DNA of 50,784 nt, taken from the NCBI RefSeq assembly GCF_000165735.1, contig NZ_GL538186.1:1-50784 (forward strand). The letters run 5' to 3'. Below the pieces are notes generated by a model. That model ran no database searches. It saw nothing but the letters and a program-made list of their open reading frames with translations, and was not told the origin of the DNA. This stretch comes from Megasphaera micronuciformis F0359. Its GTDB lineage: Bacteria > Bacillota > Negativicutes > Veillonellales > Megasphaeraceae. A program made the translations under genes and the position numbers. Shown in pieces: positions 31,645-42,208 of this stretch. Within the stretch, counting starts at the first letter, position 1. Every line of letters starts with the position of its first letter.

Positions 31645-31666
31645 GGGCCGGAGTGATTCCCGGCCC
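31645..31666. other. GC-rich hairpin between recT and the initiator gene
   Basis: gggccgg-agtgattc-ccggccc is a perfect 7-bp stem in the short gap 31623-31683. No T run follows on either strand. Confidence 0.5.
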
Positions 31667-31683
31667 TTCCTCCGCTTCCTTTC

Positions 31684-33358
31684 TTAGTTCATTGATGCCG
31701 CTAATATTGCATCGTCTTTCTGTTCTTGCTCCGTCTTGATTTCGCCCGTTGTCGGGTCTACATTGTCCGGCACTGTTTCGGCCTCGGCATCGATATAATC
31801 CGTTTCATCCGGTTCGGCTGTCATATCCGGCGTAATGTTCTTCTTGATAGTGCCGTCTGCACTCATTTCACGAACGAATTCGGTTTTAAGCGGTGCATAT
31901 TTTAAGCACTTCTTGAGAACGGTCTTTTTCGCCATTTCGTCGAAGTTCTTAGCCCAAGGACTGTAATTGCTTCCATATGCCTGGCTGTACTTCTTGGCGT
32001 GATTCTTTACGTCCTCGGCACTCATAACCTCGAATCCGTAACCGCCGTCCTTGGTATGGAATACGGCATAGTAGGCAATGACCGCACCCCGATTGCTTGT
32101 GGCCGGTACGTGTCGGAGCTTCGGTTCGAGTCCTAATTCGTATTCAAATTCGTCGTTCTCGTGTACCTCGTGTGCTTGTATATCCCGGACCTCGCCGCTC
32201 CGGTATGCCAGGTCGATTAATCCTTTATCTGTTATCCTTACGGTTTATCATCCCGTAAGCACGGACTATCTCTTCACGCTTATGCGTGCCATGCACTTCG
32301 AGCAGTAACTCATCGTCTGCCCTACGCTGCTACATTCATCGCAGCTAGTCTCTACACTCCGTTAAGAGCTTTATATGATATCCTTTGACCGTTCCACTTC
32401 TTTTAATAGCCTTCGTCACGGTCGATGCGTTTACACCAAGTTTTACAGCAACGTTTTTAATTCCGATAACGACTTCTCCGGTTTCTATAATTAGTGCCTT
32501 TTTTAAGTGTCCTGCATTCGTTTGAGGAAATATTTTGTGTCGTGCCTTTTGTCCTACACTAATTTTTTTGCCGACTTCCGGCGGCATCTTTTTACCTGCC
32601 AGTGCCTTGGAAAGTTTTTCCCTTGTTTCCATAGGCCTCGGCTTTCCAATGGTGTTATATTCGGGTTGTAATTTATGGATAAAATCCAGTTCCTTTGCTG
32701 CTATCTCTTGTTTACTTGTTTCTTCCGGGAAAATTTCAATAGGCTCAATCGTGAAATTATCTCTGCCATATCTTAGAATGTCTTTCTTGACGGCCGAGTT
32801 AACGTTTGATGTGTAATCTCGCCATTGCTGTACACGTTTTTTAAATCGTGTTGTACTGCCGATATAGAATTTCCCGTTTAACACATTAGTAATTTTGTAA
32901 ACACATTTCATATCATGTCGCTCCTTTCAAAGCACGGTATTACCCTCTTTAGTGACGGGCTTCACCGTTAGCCCCTGCAAGAGGACACCCCTGAGTAATA
33001 GGGTTCACACGGTTTTACTTGACCAAAAGGTTTAGCCAAGTTGGAATTGGCACTCGAGCGTGCCTTTATTCTTATACGGAATGAGATACGCCTGGCCAAG
33101 CGGTGTGTTCGGCTCTACACCCAACTGTGCCGCTTGCATCATCGCCCCCAGGAACGATTTCGGAGTGCATTGTTGTAATTGAGGATTGCTGCTCATCGCC
33201 GTGAGCACCATACGGGTGAATCTCTCACCCGTGATGACTGTCGGCAGGGCCTTCTGGATTTGGTCGCCCATGCTGACGACGAGGTCTTTCATGCTCTTTA
33301 CTCCGTCCGGTTTGTTGTTTGCTTTCGTTGTCATGATGCCGCCTTTTGTTGTTGCCAT
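31684..33358 (-). CDS. recT: RecT recombinase, split by a group I intron (two exons)
   Basis: Exon 1 is 33034-33358 and exon 2 is 31684-32228. Joined they give 870 bp, 289 residues. Exon 1 ends with LECQFQLG and the first base of a Tyr codon; exon 2 begins with the other two bases and KGLIDLAYRSGEVRDIQAHE, exactly the RecT core. The C-terminus is acidic (DYIDAEAETVPDNVD). RecT anneals single strands in partnership with the exonuclease encoded next upstream. The ribosome site is taggagg. Without splicing, translation stops one codon into the intron. Confidence 0.92.
32229..33033 (-). other. Group I intron with homing endonuclease gene
   Basis: The 805-bp insert follows group I rules. The upstream exon ends in U and the intron in G. 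P1 pairs exon CUUGGCU (33034-33040) with GGUCAAG (33018-33024), with a U.G pair at the splice site. P10 can form between intron CCUUU and exon AAAGG. P7 is GACUA (32346-32350) with UAGUC (32264-32268), inside the classic contexts AGAGACUA and AGAUAGUCC. P9 is a perfect CUUACGG/CCGUAAG stem. A likely P8 is GCUGC/GCAGC. Confidence 0.9.
32345..32911 (-). CDS. GIY-YIG homing endonuclease inside the recT intron, 188 aa
   Basis: The N-terminal 90 residues are a GIY-YIG nuclease (CVYKITNVLNGKFYIGSTTR, then FKKRVQQWR). Next come a NUMOD3-type segment (TREKLSKALAGKKMPPEVGKK) and a C-terminal helix-turn-helix (GIKNVAVKLGVNASTVTKAI), both typical DNA-binding modules of these enzymes. It would cut an intron-less recT allele and promote spread of the intron. 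The stop codon TAG lies within the P7 strand of the intron core. Ribosome site aaaggagcg before ATG 32911. Confidence 0.9.
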   Translation of the reverse strand: MKCVYKITNVLNGKFYIGSTTRFKKRVQQWRDYTSNVNSAVKKDILRYGRDNFTIEPIEIFPEETSKQEIAAKELDFIHKLQPEYNTIGKPRPMETREKLSKALAGKKMPPEVGKKISVGQKARHKIFPQTNAGHLKKALIIETGEVVIGIKNVAVKLGVNASTVTKAIKRSGTVKGYHIKLLTECRD

Positions 33359-33371
33359 AATTGATTACCTC

Positions 33372-34310
33372 CTAAATTTTGAATACTCTAATAGGGTTGC
33401 CTTGCTTGCTGTATTTCTCGTATACGTCCGGCATTTCGGCTTTCAGCTTCTTGCTGTCTACCGTGACTCGTCCGGCTTGCGTCTTCCATGTGACTTTACG
33501 CTCACCGGCATAGGCGATTTCGTGGTCGCCAAGCATTAACTTGATGCCGTTCTTCTTGCTTTCGATTTGGTCCTTGATTCTGTCGGCCGCCTCGTTCAAT
33601 TCGTCAATTTCGGCCAACAGTTCGTCCGCTTCCTTCGGTAATGTAATGCTGTCGGTCACACCTCCCGGGAATCGTTCGGCCAAGGCCTGGGAACAACTCT
33701 TGCTACCGTCTACGTCCGGCATGATGCCGCCTTTGACGTTGTCTTCCCAAAACGCCTTCTCGGCCTCGATGAGTGCCGTTATATCTTCCTCGTTCCTGGG
33801 TATCTCCTTCTGCACGAAGTGATTACCGCCGATGAGGCACGCTATATACCACTTTTCGCAACCGGTTACTGCCATATAGTGTTGGCATTGAAGGTAGTAC
33901 GAATCGGGTACGTTGTCGCCTTCCCACTCTTTGGCCTTGAATCCGTTAGCCGTCTTGCATTCCAGGCCGGCGTTTTCGCCTACGACCAGGCGGTCGACGT
34001 TGGCTATCATGAACGGGTAATCAAGCGATTGAAGGGTCCCACATTTTTTTACTTTTAATCCCGTAAGCTCAGTAAACCGGTTCGCAACCGCTTGTTCGTG
34101 AACATTCCCCCAATATACGCACTCATTGTCTGAGAGGTCTTCAGGCTCTACCTGTCCGGTCTTTTCCTGCCATAACTTGAACGGTGATTTCCAACGGTTA
34201 AGCCCGGCTATGATTGAAGCATCACTACCGCCGATCCCGATGTTTCGAAGTTTTTCCCAGGCCTTTCTGTCTTTCATTTCCTCTACTGTCATGATGAGTT
34301 TTGCATTCAT
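33372..34310 (-). CDS. YqaJ-type recombination exonuclease, 312 aa
   Basis: The YqaJ signature is visible: GIGGSDASIIAGLNRWKSP near residues 25-43, VYWGNVHEQAVANRF near 65-79, and PFMIANVDRLVV then GLECKTANG near 100-120, with the acid/Lys catalytic set. This lambda-Exo-like enzyme resects duplex ends for RecT, encoded downstream. The C-terminal 90 residues include a helical segment (LLAEIDELNEAADRIKDQI) and KVTWKTQAGRVTVD. Confidence 0.9.
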   Translation of the reverse strand: MNAKLIMTVEEMKDRKAWEKLRNIGIGGSDASIIAGLNRWKSPFKLWQEKTGQVEPEDLSDNECVYWGNVHEQAVANRFTELTGLKVKKCGTLQSLDYPFMIANVDRLVVGENAGLECKTANGFKAKEWEGDNVPDSYYLQCQHYMAVTGCEKWYIACLIGGNHFVQKEIPRNEEDITALIEAEKAFWEDNVKGGIMPDVDGSKSCSQALAERFPGGVTDSITLPKEADELLAEIDELNEAADRIKDQIESKKNGIKLMLGDHEIAYAGERKVTWKTQAGRVTVDSKKLKAEMPDVYEKYSKQGNPIRVFKI

Positions 34311-34425
34311 TGTGTTTTTTCTCCATTTCTGCTAAACTAGTAGCAATTTAAGTATTTGTTTTTCTGTTGAAACCGCACCTGTTGCCGCAGATGCGGTTTT
34401 TTCTTTGTCGTCTTTCGTAGCGGCC
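34311..34425. terminator. Plus-facing hairpin in a minus-strand operon gap
   Basis: Between 34372 and 34398 the sequence accgca-c-ctg-ttgccg-cag-a-tgcggt is followed by ttttttcttt on the plus strand. All genes around it are on the minus strand, where no T run follows, so it would stop antisense transcription. No other feature was seen in this gap. Confidence 0.5.
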
Positions 34426-34623
34426 TCATAGGATGATGATTGCCATCGCAATGATTAGGTATACCGTGAAGGCTCCGATGCCAATCTTTATGCCTTCTTT
34501 TAGCGTGACTTTAAAATCCTCCGATTCTTCCTCAATAACCGGCATCGGCTCAGCTGCCTGTAGTTCGTAATATCTCCGATTGATCCATGCAGCCGGAGCT
34601 GTGAGTTCTATTTGTTTCCGCAT
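34426..34623 (-). CDS. Small membrane protein, 65 aa
   Basis: A C-terminal hydrophobic helix (IKIGIGAFTVYLIIAMAIII) follows a charged N-terminus (PMPVIEEESEDFKVTLKEG). Ribosome site ggaagggagcg. It is one of several very short genes at the front of the early operon. Function unknown. Confidence 0.5.
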   Translation of the reverse strand: MRKQIELTAPAAWINRRYYELQAAEPMPVIEEESEDFKVTLKEGIKIGIGAFTVYLIIAMAIIIL

Positions 34624-34626
34624 CGC

Positions 34627-34713
34627 TTACGCTCCCTTCCTAAATTCTTGAATGGCTAATATTAATGTCAGTATCACTACTACCGCACTCGTTCCGATTG
34701 CCAAGACTTCCAT
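34627..34713 (-). CDS. Very small hydrophobic protein, 28 aa
   Basis: A 28-codon frame starts at ATG 34713 after gaaaggagc and encodes a single membrane helix (LAIGTSAVVVILTLILAIQE). It ends four bases before the next gene start, whose ribosome site overlaps its end. It overlaps the 53-codon ORF at 34640-34801 in another frame, so one of the two may be untranslated. Confidence 0.45.
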   Translation of the reverse strand: MEVLAIGTSAVVVILTLILAIQEFRKGA

Positions 34714-34801
34714 GTGATTTGCTCCTTTCTGCCTTCCATGCCCAATATTCATCACTGTTCTCTCGAATCACCTGAAGTATGTACCAAGTTAAGTAATGCA
34801 T
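34640..34801 (-). CDS. Small early protein, 53 aa
   Basis: ATG 34801 has an excellent ribosome site (aaggaggtg). The N-terminus is aromatic (MHYLTWYILQVIRENSDEYW); the C-terminus is polar. No family recognised. It is directly downstream of the Cro-like gene. Confidence 0.5.
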   Translation of the reverse strand: MHYLTWYILQVIRENSDEYWAWKAERSKSHGSLGNRNECGSSDTDINISHSRI

Positions 34802-34823
34802 TTGTTCACCTCCTTGTTTAGAA

Positions 34824-35027
34824 TTAAATTCTAGTTTTAGGGCCAAAAAAAATATAATCAATCGGCATGTCGTATGCAGCAGAAATTCTTTCTTGAAATA
34901 TGGGATTAACGAGTCCAGAGTTCTTTTCCCATTTCATTAAAGTATCCTTTCCAATTCCAATTTTCTTTGCCGCTTCTATAAGAGTGAGTTCAGCATTAAC
35001 TCGAGCCGCTCTAAGAGAAATTTGCAT
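34824..35027 (-). CDS. Cro-like XRE family regulator, 67 aa
   Basis: ATG 35027 follows ggaaaggaggtga. The helix-turn-helix is at about residues 11-40 (AELTLIEAAKKIGIGKDTLM). It is the first gene of the leftward early operon and faces the repressor gene across the switch, the usual place for a Cro-type protein. It likely binds the same TAGAA/TTCTA operators. Confidence 0.82.
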   Translation of the reverse strand: MQISLRAARVNAELTLIEAAKKIGIGKDTLMKWEKNSGLVNPIFQERISAAYDMPIDYIFFGPKTRI

Positions 35028-35199
35028 ATCATCACCTCCTTTCCAAATGTATATTTTATATGTCAAATATTACTAGAATTTATTTCTATTGTCAAGAAAA
35101 ATATTCTATGTTTTTAGATGGACAATTGACAATTTTAGAAAATTATTCTATTATTACCCCGTAGATTTAAAATATTTATTGTAATAAAGGAGCTTTTAT
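35028..35199. promoter_or_regulatory. Divergent lysis-lysogeny control region
   Basis: Leftward promoter: TTGACA (35090-35095), 17-bp spacer, TAATAT (35067-35072). Rightward promoter: TTGACA (35126-35131), 17-bp spacer, TATTAT (35149-35154). Operator TAGAA-N5-TTCTA occurs at 35074-35088 and 35136-35150, each inside one spacer. A divergent half-site pair (ttcta/tagat) lies between at 35104-35119. Each regulator can thus block either promoter. Confidence 0.82.
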
Positions 35200-35604
35200 A
35201 TGCCCACTGAAGATGATATAAAAAGATTGTTCAGTCGCAGACTGTCATCCCTAATGTCGGAAAGAAATATTAATCAACGTGAAATAGCACAAGTCGTCGG
35301 AGTAAGTGAGTCAACCGTAGGCAAATGGTTGCTATTAAAAGCTATCCCTAGAATGGGTGTAATTCAGAAGTTGGCCGATTATTTTAATGTTGGTAAAACT
35401 TACTTCTTGGAGGCTGAATCGGAACAACCAGGCTACTATGCGGACCCGGAAGTTGCTGAACTTGCCGAAGAGTTGCGAACAAACCCGGATTTAAGAGTTC
35501 TCTTTAGCAGCAGCCGTAATTTGACGAGGGAACAAATGCAAGAAGCATATAATTTCATCAAATTCTTAAAAATGAAGGAAGAAAATAAAGTACATGACGA
35601 TTAA
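35200..35604 (+). CDS. CI-like phage repressor, 134 aa
   Basis: The XRE helix-turn-helix spans about residues 19-55 (NQREIAQVVGVSESTVGKWL). The C-terminal part (ADPEVAELAEELRTNPDLRV and REQMQEAYNFIKFLKMK) is the helical multimerisation domain of short repressors that lack a LexA-like autoprotease. It overlaps the ImmA-type protease gene by 11 bases, so removal of the repressor may depend on that protease. Confidence 0.88.
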   Translation: MPTEDDIKRLFSRRLSSLMSERNINQREIAQVVGVSESTVGKWLLLKAIPRMGVIQKLADYFNVGKTYFLEAESEQPGYYADPEVAELAEELRTNPDLRVLFSSSRNLTREQMQEAYNFIKFLKMKEENKVHDD

Positions 35605-35860
35605 TATAATTTTCGCTTCTATCCCGCACGCCAAGGCTTCCGTAACGTCAAACGTCGACGGTAGCTATTCCATCGTCGTTAGTAAATCGCTATCTCGAGA
35701 ACAGGCAAAAAGGGAAGTCCTGCATGAGCTTGGTCACATTGTTGGTGACGATTTCGGAAAAGATATGCATGCCAGTATGATCGAAGAGATGATTCGCCGG
35801 AGTAATATTGTTCCCGATAAAGTCGCCGAAAACGTCGAGTTTTACTATCATGTAGTATAA
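35594..35860 (+). CDS. ImmA/IrrE-type metallopeptidase, 88 aa
   Basis: The zinc site HELGH is at residues 44-48. It is short for the family (88 residues) but keeps the core helix (SREQAKREVLHELGHIV). In ICEBs1 and related phages ImmA cuts the repressor upon DNA damage. The gene overlaps the repressor gene, which supports that role here. Confidence 0.8.
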   Translation: MTINIIFASIPHAKASVTSNVDGSYSIVVSKSLSREQAKREVLHELGHIVGDDFGKDMHASMIEEMIRRSNIVPDKVAENVEFYYHVV

Positions 35861-35905
35861 ATGACAGGGTTTATGAAAGAAGAAAACTTTTAACGGGAGG
35901 GTTTT

Positions 35906-36346
35906 ATGAAAAAATTGCTATTAACTATTTTATGTGTACTCATTTGTCCCCTTGCGGTTAACGCCGTTAATTACGTCCAGATCTCAAAGAATATAGACTC
36001 AGCTGTCTTTGTCGACAATGATAGCATTTCTGTAATCCGCTATGCACCACCATATTATGTTATTCAATGTGATGAACGAATTCACAGTTTTACAATGGGA
36101 AAATGGGCTCAAATAACGAGCCAATATCTCTATGACTATGATAATCAGATTATTAAAAAACGATATGTTAGCATGAAAGCAAGAAAAGAAGATTCCCCTT
36201 GGAGTAATCCTATTAAATATACAAGGATAGACGACGTTAGTAAAAATCAAGCCAACTGGTGGATAGCCAATTACATCTTCAACAAGGCATACAACATGTA
36301 TTTCTCTCCGGAAGTGCAGGCCAAGTATGGAGCCAAGCATACATAA
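35906..36346 (+). CDS. Secreted protein, possible lysogenic-conversion factor, 146 aa
   Basis: A signal peptide is clear (MKKLLLTILCVLICPLAVNA, cleavage likely after Ala20). The mature part is about 126 residues (NYVQISKNIDSAVFVDNDSI and NQANWWIANYIFNKAYNMY). It is on the plus strand with the repressor, where it would be expressed in lysogens. I do not recognise the family for certain; it resembles small host envelope proteins of Negativicutes. Superinfection exclusion is one possibility. Confidence 0.55.
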   Translation: MKKLLLTILCVLICPLAVNAVNYVQISKNIDSAVFVDNDSISVIRYAPPYYVIQCDERIHSFTMGKWAQITSQYLYDYDNQIIKKRYVSMKARKEDSPWSNPIKYTRIDDVSKNQANWWIANYIFNKAYNMYFSPEVQAKYGAKHT

Positions 36347-36434
36347 CGAGCCGCACTTTTACTCAAACGAAGAGATAGAAGCATTGCCTGTACAAATATC
36401 AGGAAAAGTCGTTGAGTTAAGAGGAAAACTTTAA
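36327..36434 (+). CDS. Possible small protein, 35 aa
   Basis: A 35-codon frame (MEPSIHNEPHFYSNEEIEAL, ending VVELRGKL) starts within the end of the secreted-protein gene. No good ribosome site. The composition looks protein-like and resembles the tail end of a regulator, so it may be a fragment. Confidence 0.3.
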   Translation: MEPSIHNEPHFYSNEEIEALPVQISGKVVELRGKL

Positions 36435-36463
36435 AATATAAAAATATTTTAGGAGGTATTCAA

Positions 36464-37099
36464 ATGTTTTGTGAACAATGTGGTAAACAAGTATCAGAAA
36501 CGGCTAAATTTTGCTCTAATTGCGGAGCCCCTGTAGCTCGTGAACAGATGTGTGAAGAGGTGCAGATTGAACACCCCATAGACTCAACGCTATCTTCTTC
36601 TGCTAATTCCGAAAATGCCCTCGTTGAACAACCGAGTGCTGAAAAAACGTTGCCTGTTTACAACAAGGAAGTAAACGGCGTTACTTTCAATGCCTTTGAG
36701 GTTGCTTTAGAAACGGATCCCTGGCAAAAAGGAAGTGCCGGCACTCTCGCTTTTAGCCAAGCTGTCCGGAAGCTGACAGGGTGCGGAATTTTTAAGGCCG
36801 CCAAAATCACGGAACAAGTTCGCACTGACGAAACATTGAAGGCAATGGTAACCGCATATAAATCGGGTATGTCGGTATCATTTAATACCTCGGACGAACC
36901 CAAGGAGCCTATAGATGGTGAGTTGCGTTGCCCTAAATGCCACTCAAAACATATTGAGTTCGACAAGAAAGGATTCCAAGCCGGCAAGGCTATTGTTGGT
37001 GGGTTGTTAACCGGTGGGATCGGTATTGCTGCCGGTTGGCATAACCGGAACAGACGAGTTGGCGTATGCTTGAAGTGTGGGCATCGTTGGAAATTATAG
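36464..37099 (+). CDS. Double zinc-ribbon protein with Gly-rich hydrophobic segment, 211 aa
   Basis: The N-terminal zinc ribbon (FCEQCGKQVSETAKFCSNCG) is joined to a central domain (TFNAFEVALETDPWQKGSAG). A second CPKC...CLKCGH pair surrounds a Gly-rich hydrophobic stretch (AIVGGLLTGGIGIAAGW) that could insert in a membrane. It is an unusual arrangement. The ribosome site is aggagg. It lies in the lysogeny-side cargo cluster; the function is unknown. Confidence 0.55.
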   Translation: MFCEQCGKQVSETAKFCSNCGAPVAREQMCEEVQIEHPIDSTLSSSANSENALVEQPSAEKTLPVYNKEVNGVTFNAFEVALETDPWQKGSAGTLAFSQAVRKLTGCGIFKAAKITEQVRTDETLKAMVTAYKSGMSVSFNTSDEPKEPIDGELRCPKCHSKHIEFDKKGFQAGKAIVGGLLTGGIGIAAGWHNRNRRVGVCLKCGHRWKL

Positions 37100-37142
37100 G
37101 GTCACTTAAAATATAAAATGGTCTGCCGGAGGTGTTCTCATT

Positions 37143-38156
37143 ATGTCTATAAAATTATCTGATGATACATTAGCTGCATACAATAATTCGCTCTCAACTA
37201 TAAAAGAATTTAACGCAAAGGATCTCGTCCGACGTGATGAGTTGGGAGCGGAAATGAGCTTTGCTGACGCCGAGGATGACTTTGAATCTGCTATCGGACT
37301 TTTCAAAGGATTGCTCGACATTGATATAACCCGGATTCCTCCGTCAAGAGTTATGGTTCTAATTAGTGATATGGACAACTTTATTAGTTGCATTCAAGCC
37401 ATAAAGGACTTCTCGTCTACTCAAGGCGTCGATACAAGACAAAGCTTGATAAACGATATTATCAATAGTTACAATGGATGGTTTAACGATATCTCACCCG
37501 TCATTGCATATTGCATAAAGGCAGACACTGATTATGATGCTTTAAAGCGACAGGCACAACAGGCGAGGGATGATATTGTTGCCGAATTAAAGCAAGCAAA
37601 GACAGAGCGTGAAGAAACAAAACAACAGACAGATGAAATAATAGCCGCTGTACAAAAAGCCGCTCATTCTGTCGGTGTAACGAATCACACCGTAAATTTC
37701 CAAGAGGCTGCCACTTCTTTTGAGATGGAAAAGGGCTATTGGGCTAGACGGATACTTTGGCTTAGTATCGTGATTGTAGCATATTCGCTAGTATCTTTTT
37801 GGTATTGCCCGATACAGTTAGAAGAACCTTACTTATACCACTTTTTGCAAGCAGCCTTGCCTAGGTTCACTGGATTGGTAGTATTGTTTTATGGACTAAC
37901 AATTTGCAGTAGAAATTACAGAGCCCAAGCACATAACTATATCATAAATAAAAACAAACAAAACGCACTAAGTACATTTGAGACCTTTGTAAATGCTAGT
38001 AGCAACGAAGAAATTCGTAATGCGGTGTTATTGCAAACCACAAAAGCAATTTTCTCTAATCCCCAAAGCGGATATTTAAAAGAAGACGGCTCATCAGATG
38101 ACTCGGCCCACATTATTGAGATCATAAAAGATGTTTCTAAATTAACAAATCGTTAA
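37143..38156 (+). CDS. Two-helix membrane protein with coiled coil, 337 aa
   Basis: Residues 1-130 are helical and acidic. A coiled coil follows at about 136-185 (DIVAELKQAKTEREETKQQT). Two membrane helices lie near 200-218 and 230-258. The C-terminal region contains NKNKQNALSTFETFVNAS and then LLQTTKAIF, a segment I have seen in 2-TM proteins linked to anti-phage systems. It could be an exclusion or defence protein of the prophage. That is inference; no experiment-based family can be named. Confidence 0.5.
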   Translation: MSIKLSDDTLAAYNNSLSTIKEFNAKDLVRRDELGAEMSFADAEDDFESAIGLFKGLLDIDITRIPPSRVMVLISDMDNFISCIQAIKDFSSTQGVDTRQSLINDIINSYNGWFNDISPVIAYCIKADTDYDALKRQAQQARDDIVAELKQAKTEREETKQQTDEIIAAVQKAAHSVGVTNHTVNFQEAATSFEMEKGYWARRILWLSIVIVAYSLVSFWYCPIQLEEPYLYHFLQAALPRFTGLVVLFYGLTICSRNYRAQAHNYIINKNKQNALSTFETFVNASSNEEIRNAVLLQTTKAIFSNPQSGYLKEDGSSDDSAHIIEIIKDVSKLTNR

Positions 38157-38168
38157 ACAAAAAAATCC

Positions 38169-38257
38169 CCCGATGTGTTGCAGCACATCGAGGGCAATCC
38201 ATAATCCCCTCCCAAAAGGGTCGATTACGCTATAAGTATATCACATCGGCCCTTTTT
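38169..38257 (+). terminator. Hairpin and terminator upstream of the recombinase
   Basis: First a cgatgtg/cacatcg hairpin (38171-38190). Then an aggg.cgat/atcg.ccct stem ending in a T run (38217-38257), only 25 bases before the recombinase start. The gatgtg arm could also pair with the downstream cacatcgg, giving a possible alternate fold. Confidence 0.5.
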
Positions 38258-38281
38258 ACAACAGAAAGGACTGATTTTTTT

Positions 38282-39822
<1,541 letters not shown>

Positions 39823-39827
39823 GAGTG

Positions 39828-39902
39828 TGGTGACCCCTACGGGATTCGAACCCATGTTATCGCCGTGAAAGGGCGGTGTCTTAACCGCTTGACCAAGGGG
39901 CC
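39828..39902 (-). tRNA. tRNA-Glu (anticodon TTC)
   Basis: Acceptor GGCCCCT/AGGGGTC with one G.U pair, anticodon loop CTTTCAC, encoded CCA. Second gene of the tRNA operon. Confidence 0.95.
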
Positions 39903-39903
39903 A

Positions 39904-39979
39904 TGGCTCCTCAAGTAGGACTCGAACCTACGACAAATCGGTTAACAGCCGATTGCTCTACCGACTGAGCTATTGAGGA
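39904..39979 (-). tRNA. tRNA-Asn (anticodon GTT)
   Basis: Acceptor TCCTCAA/TTGAGGA, anticodon arm ATCGG-CTGTTAA-CCGAT, encoded CCA. First gene of the operon, one base from tRNA-Glu. Confidence 0.95.
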
Positions 39980-40007
39980 ACAACGTGTTCCATACGGAAC
40001 AATAAGA

Positions 40008-40036
40008 ATTATAACAAAGAACCGTACAAAAAGCAA
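40008..40036 (-). promoter_or_regulatory. Promoter of the tRNA operon
   Basis: Minus strand TTGCTT (40031-40036), 17-bp spacer, TATAAT (40008-40013), about 30 bases ahead of tRNA-Asn. Confidence 0.7.
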
Positions 40037-40071
40037 CACCAAAATTGAATGCTTACGGGCAAAACACAAAA

Positions 40072-40106
40072 GAAGGCCGAATCCCTCGAAAGAGGACTCG
40101 GCCTTC
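40072..40106 (-). terminator. Terminator of groESL
   Basis: Minus-strand stem gaaggccga...tcggccttc with a cttttgtg tail, 50 bases after the groEL stop. Confidence 0.82.
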
Positions 40107-40157
40107 CTGATTTCACATCGCCTGTGAGCAGACAATTTATAGGCTATATATGTCGGC

Positions 40158-41795
<1,638 letters not shown>

Positions 41796-41819
41796 TCACT
41801 CCTTATAAGAAATGCTATA

Positions 41820-42101
41820 TTATATAGTCGCTAAAATATCACGTTCACTGACAATTAAATAATCAACACCGTCATATTTAACTTCCGTACCTGCATATTT
41901 CGAGAAAATAATTTTATCGCCTACGCTTACTTCCAAGGGAGTACGCGTACCGTTGTCCTGTAATTTACCTGTGCCTACGGCAATAACTTCCCCCTGGCTC
42001 GGTTTTTCTTTAGCCGTATCGGGCAGGAAAATACCGCTCGCCGTCTTTTCTTCCTGTTCTAATACACGAATTACTACACGATCTCCTAACGGTTTAATCA
42101 T
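41820..42101 (-). CDS. groS: Co-chaperonin GroES
   Basis: The 93-residue protein begins [19 protein letters not shown] and contains the mobile loop ([15 protein letters not shown]) that docks GroEL, and ends [10 protein letters not shown]. First gene of the heat-shock operon. Confidence 0.98.
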   Translation of the reverse strand: MIKPLGDRVVIRVLEQEEKTASGIFLPDTAKEKPSQGEVIAVGTGKLQDNGTRTPLEVSVGDKIIFSKYAGTEVKYDGVDYLIVSERDILATI

Positions 42102-42141
42102 TGTATGTTCCTCCTCATATCATTCATTTCCATCTTCATTG

Positions 42142-42168
42142 TTAGCACTCAAGTTTTATGAGTGCTAA
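42142..42168. promoter_or_regulatory. CIRCE operator (HrcA binding site)
   Basis: Perfect TTAGCACTC-N9-GAGTGCTAA, about 40 bases ahead of groES. It indicates HrcA repression of groESL. Confidence 0.97.
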
Positions 42169-42179
42169 CCACAAGACTT

Positions 42180-42208
42180 ATATTACCCATTAAAGGTGAA
42201 AAAGTCAA
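42180..42208 (-). promoter_or_regulatory. groESL promoter
   Basis: Minus strand TTGACT (42203-42208), 17-bp spacer, TAATAT (42180-42185), directly upstream of CIRCE. The -35 overlaps the last codon region of the response regulator gene. Confidence 0.82.

Noticed and set aside
31684-32025. 113-codon frame as a separate gene
   Set aside because: It is the C-terminal part of RecT exon 2; upstream codons back to 32228 continue the RecT sequence in frame.
32229-33033. Intein or simple insertion in recT
   Set aside because: The insert has stop codons at both ends and its own endonuclease start, so it cannot be translated through. Its ends and pairings fit a group I intron.
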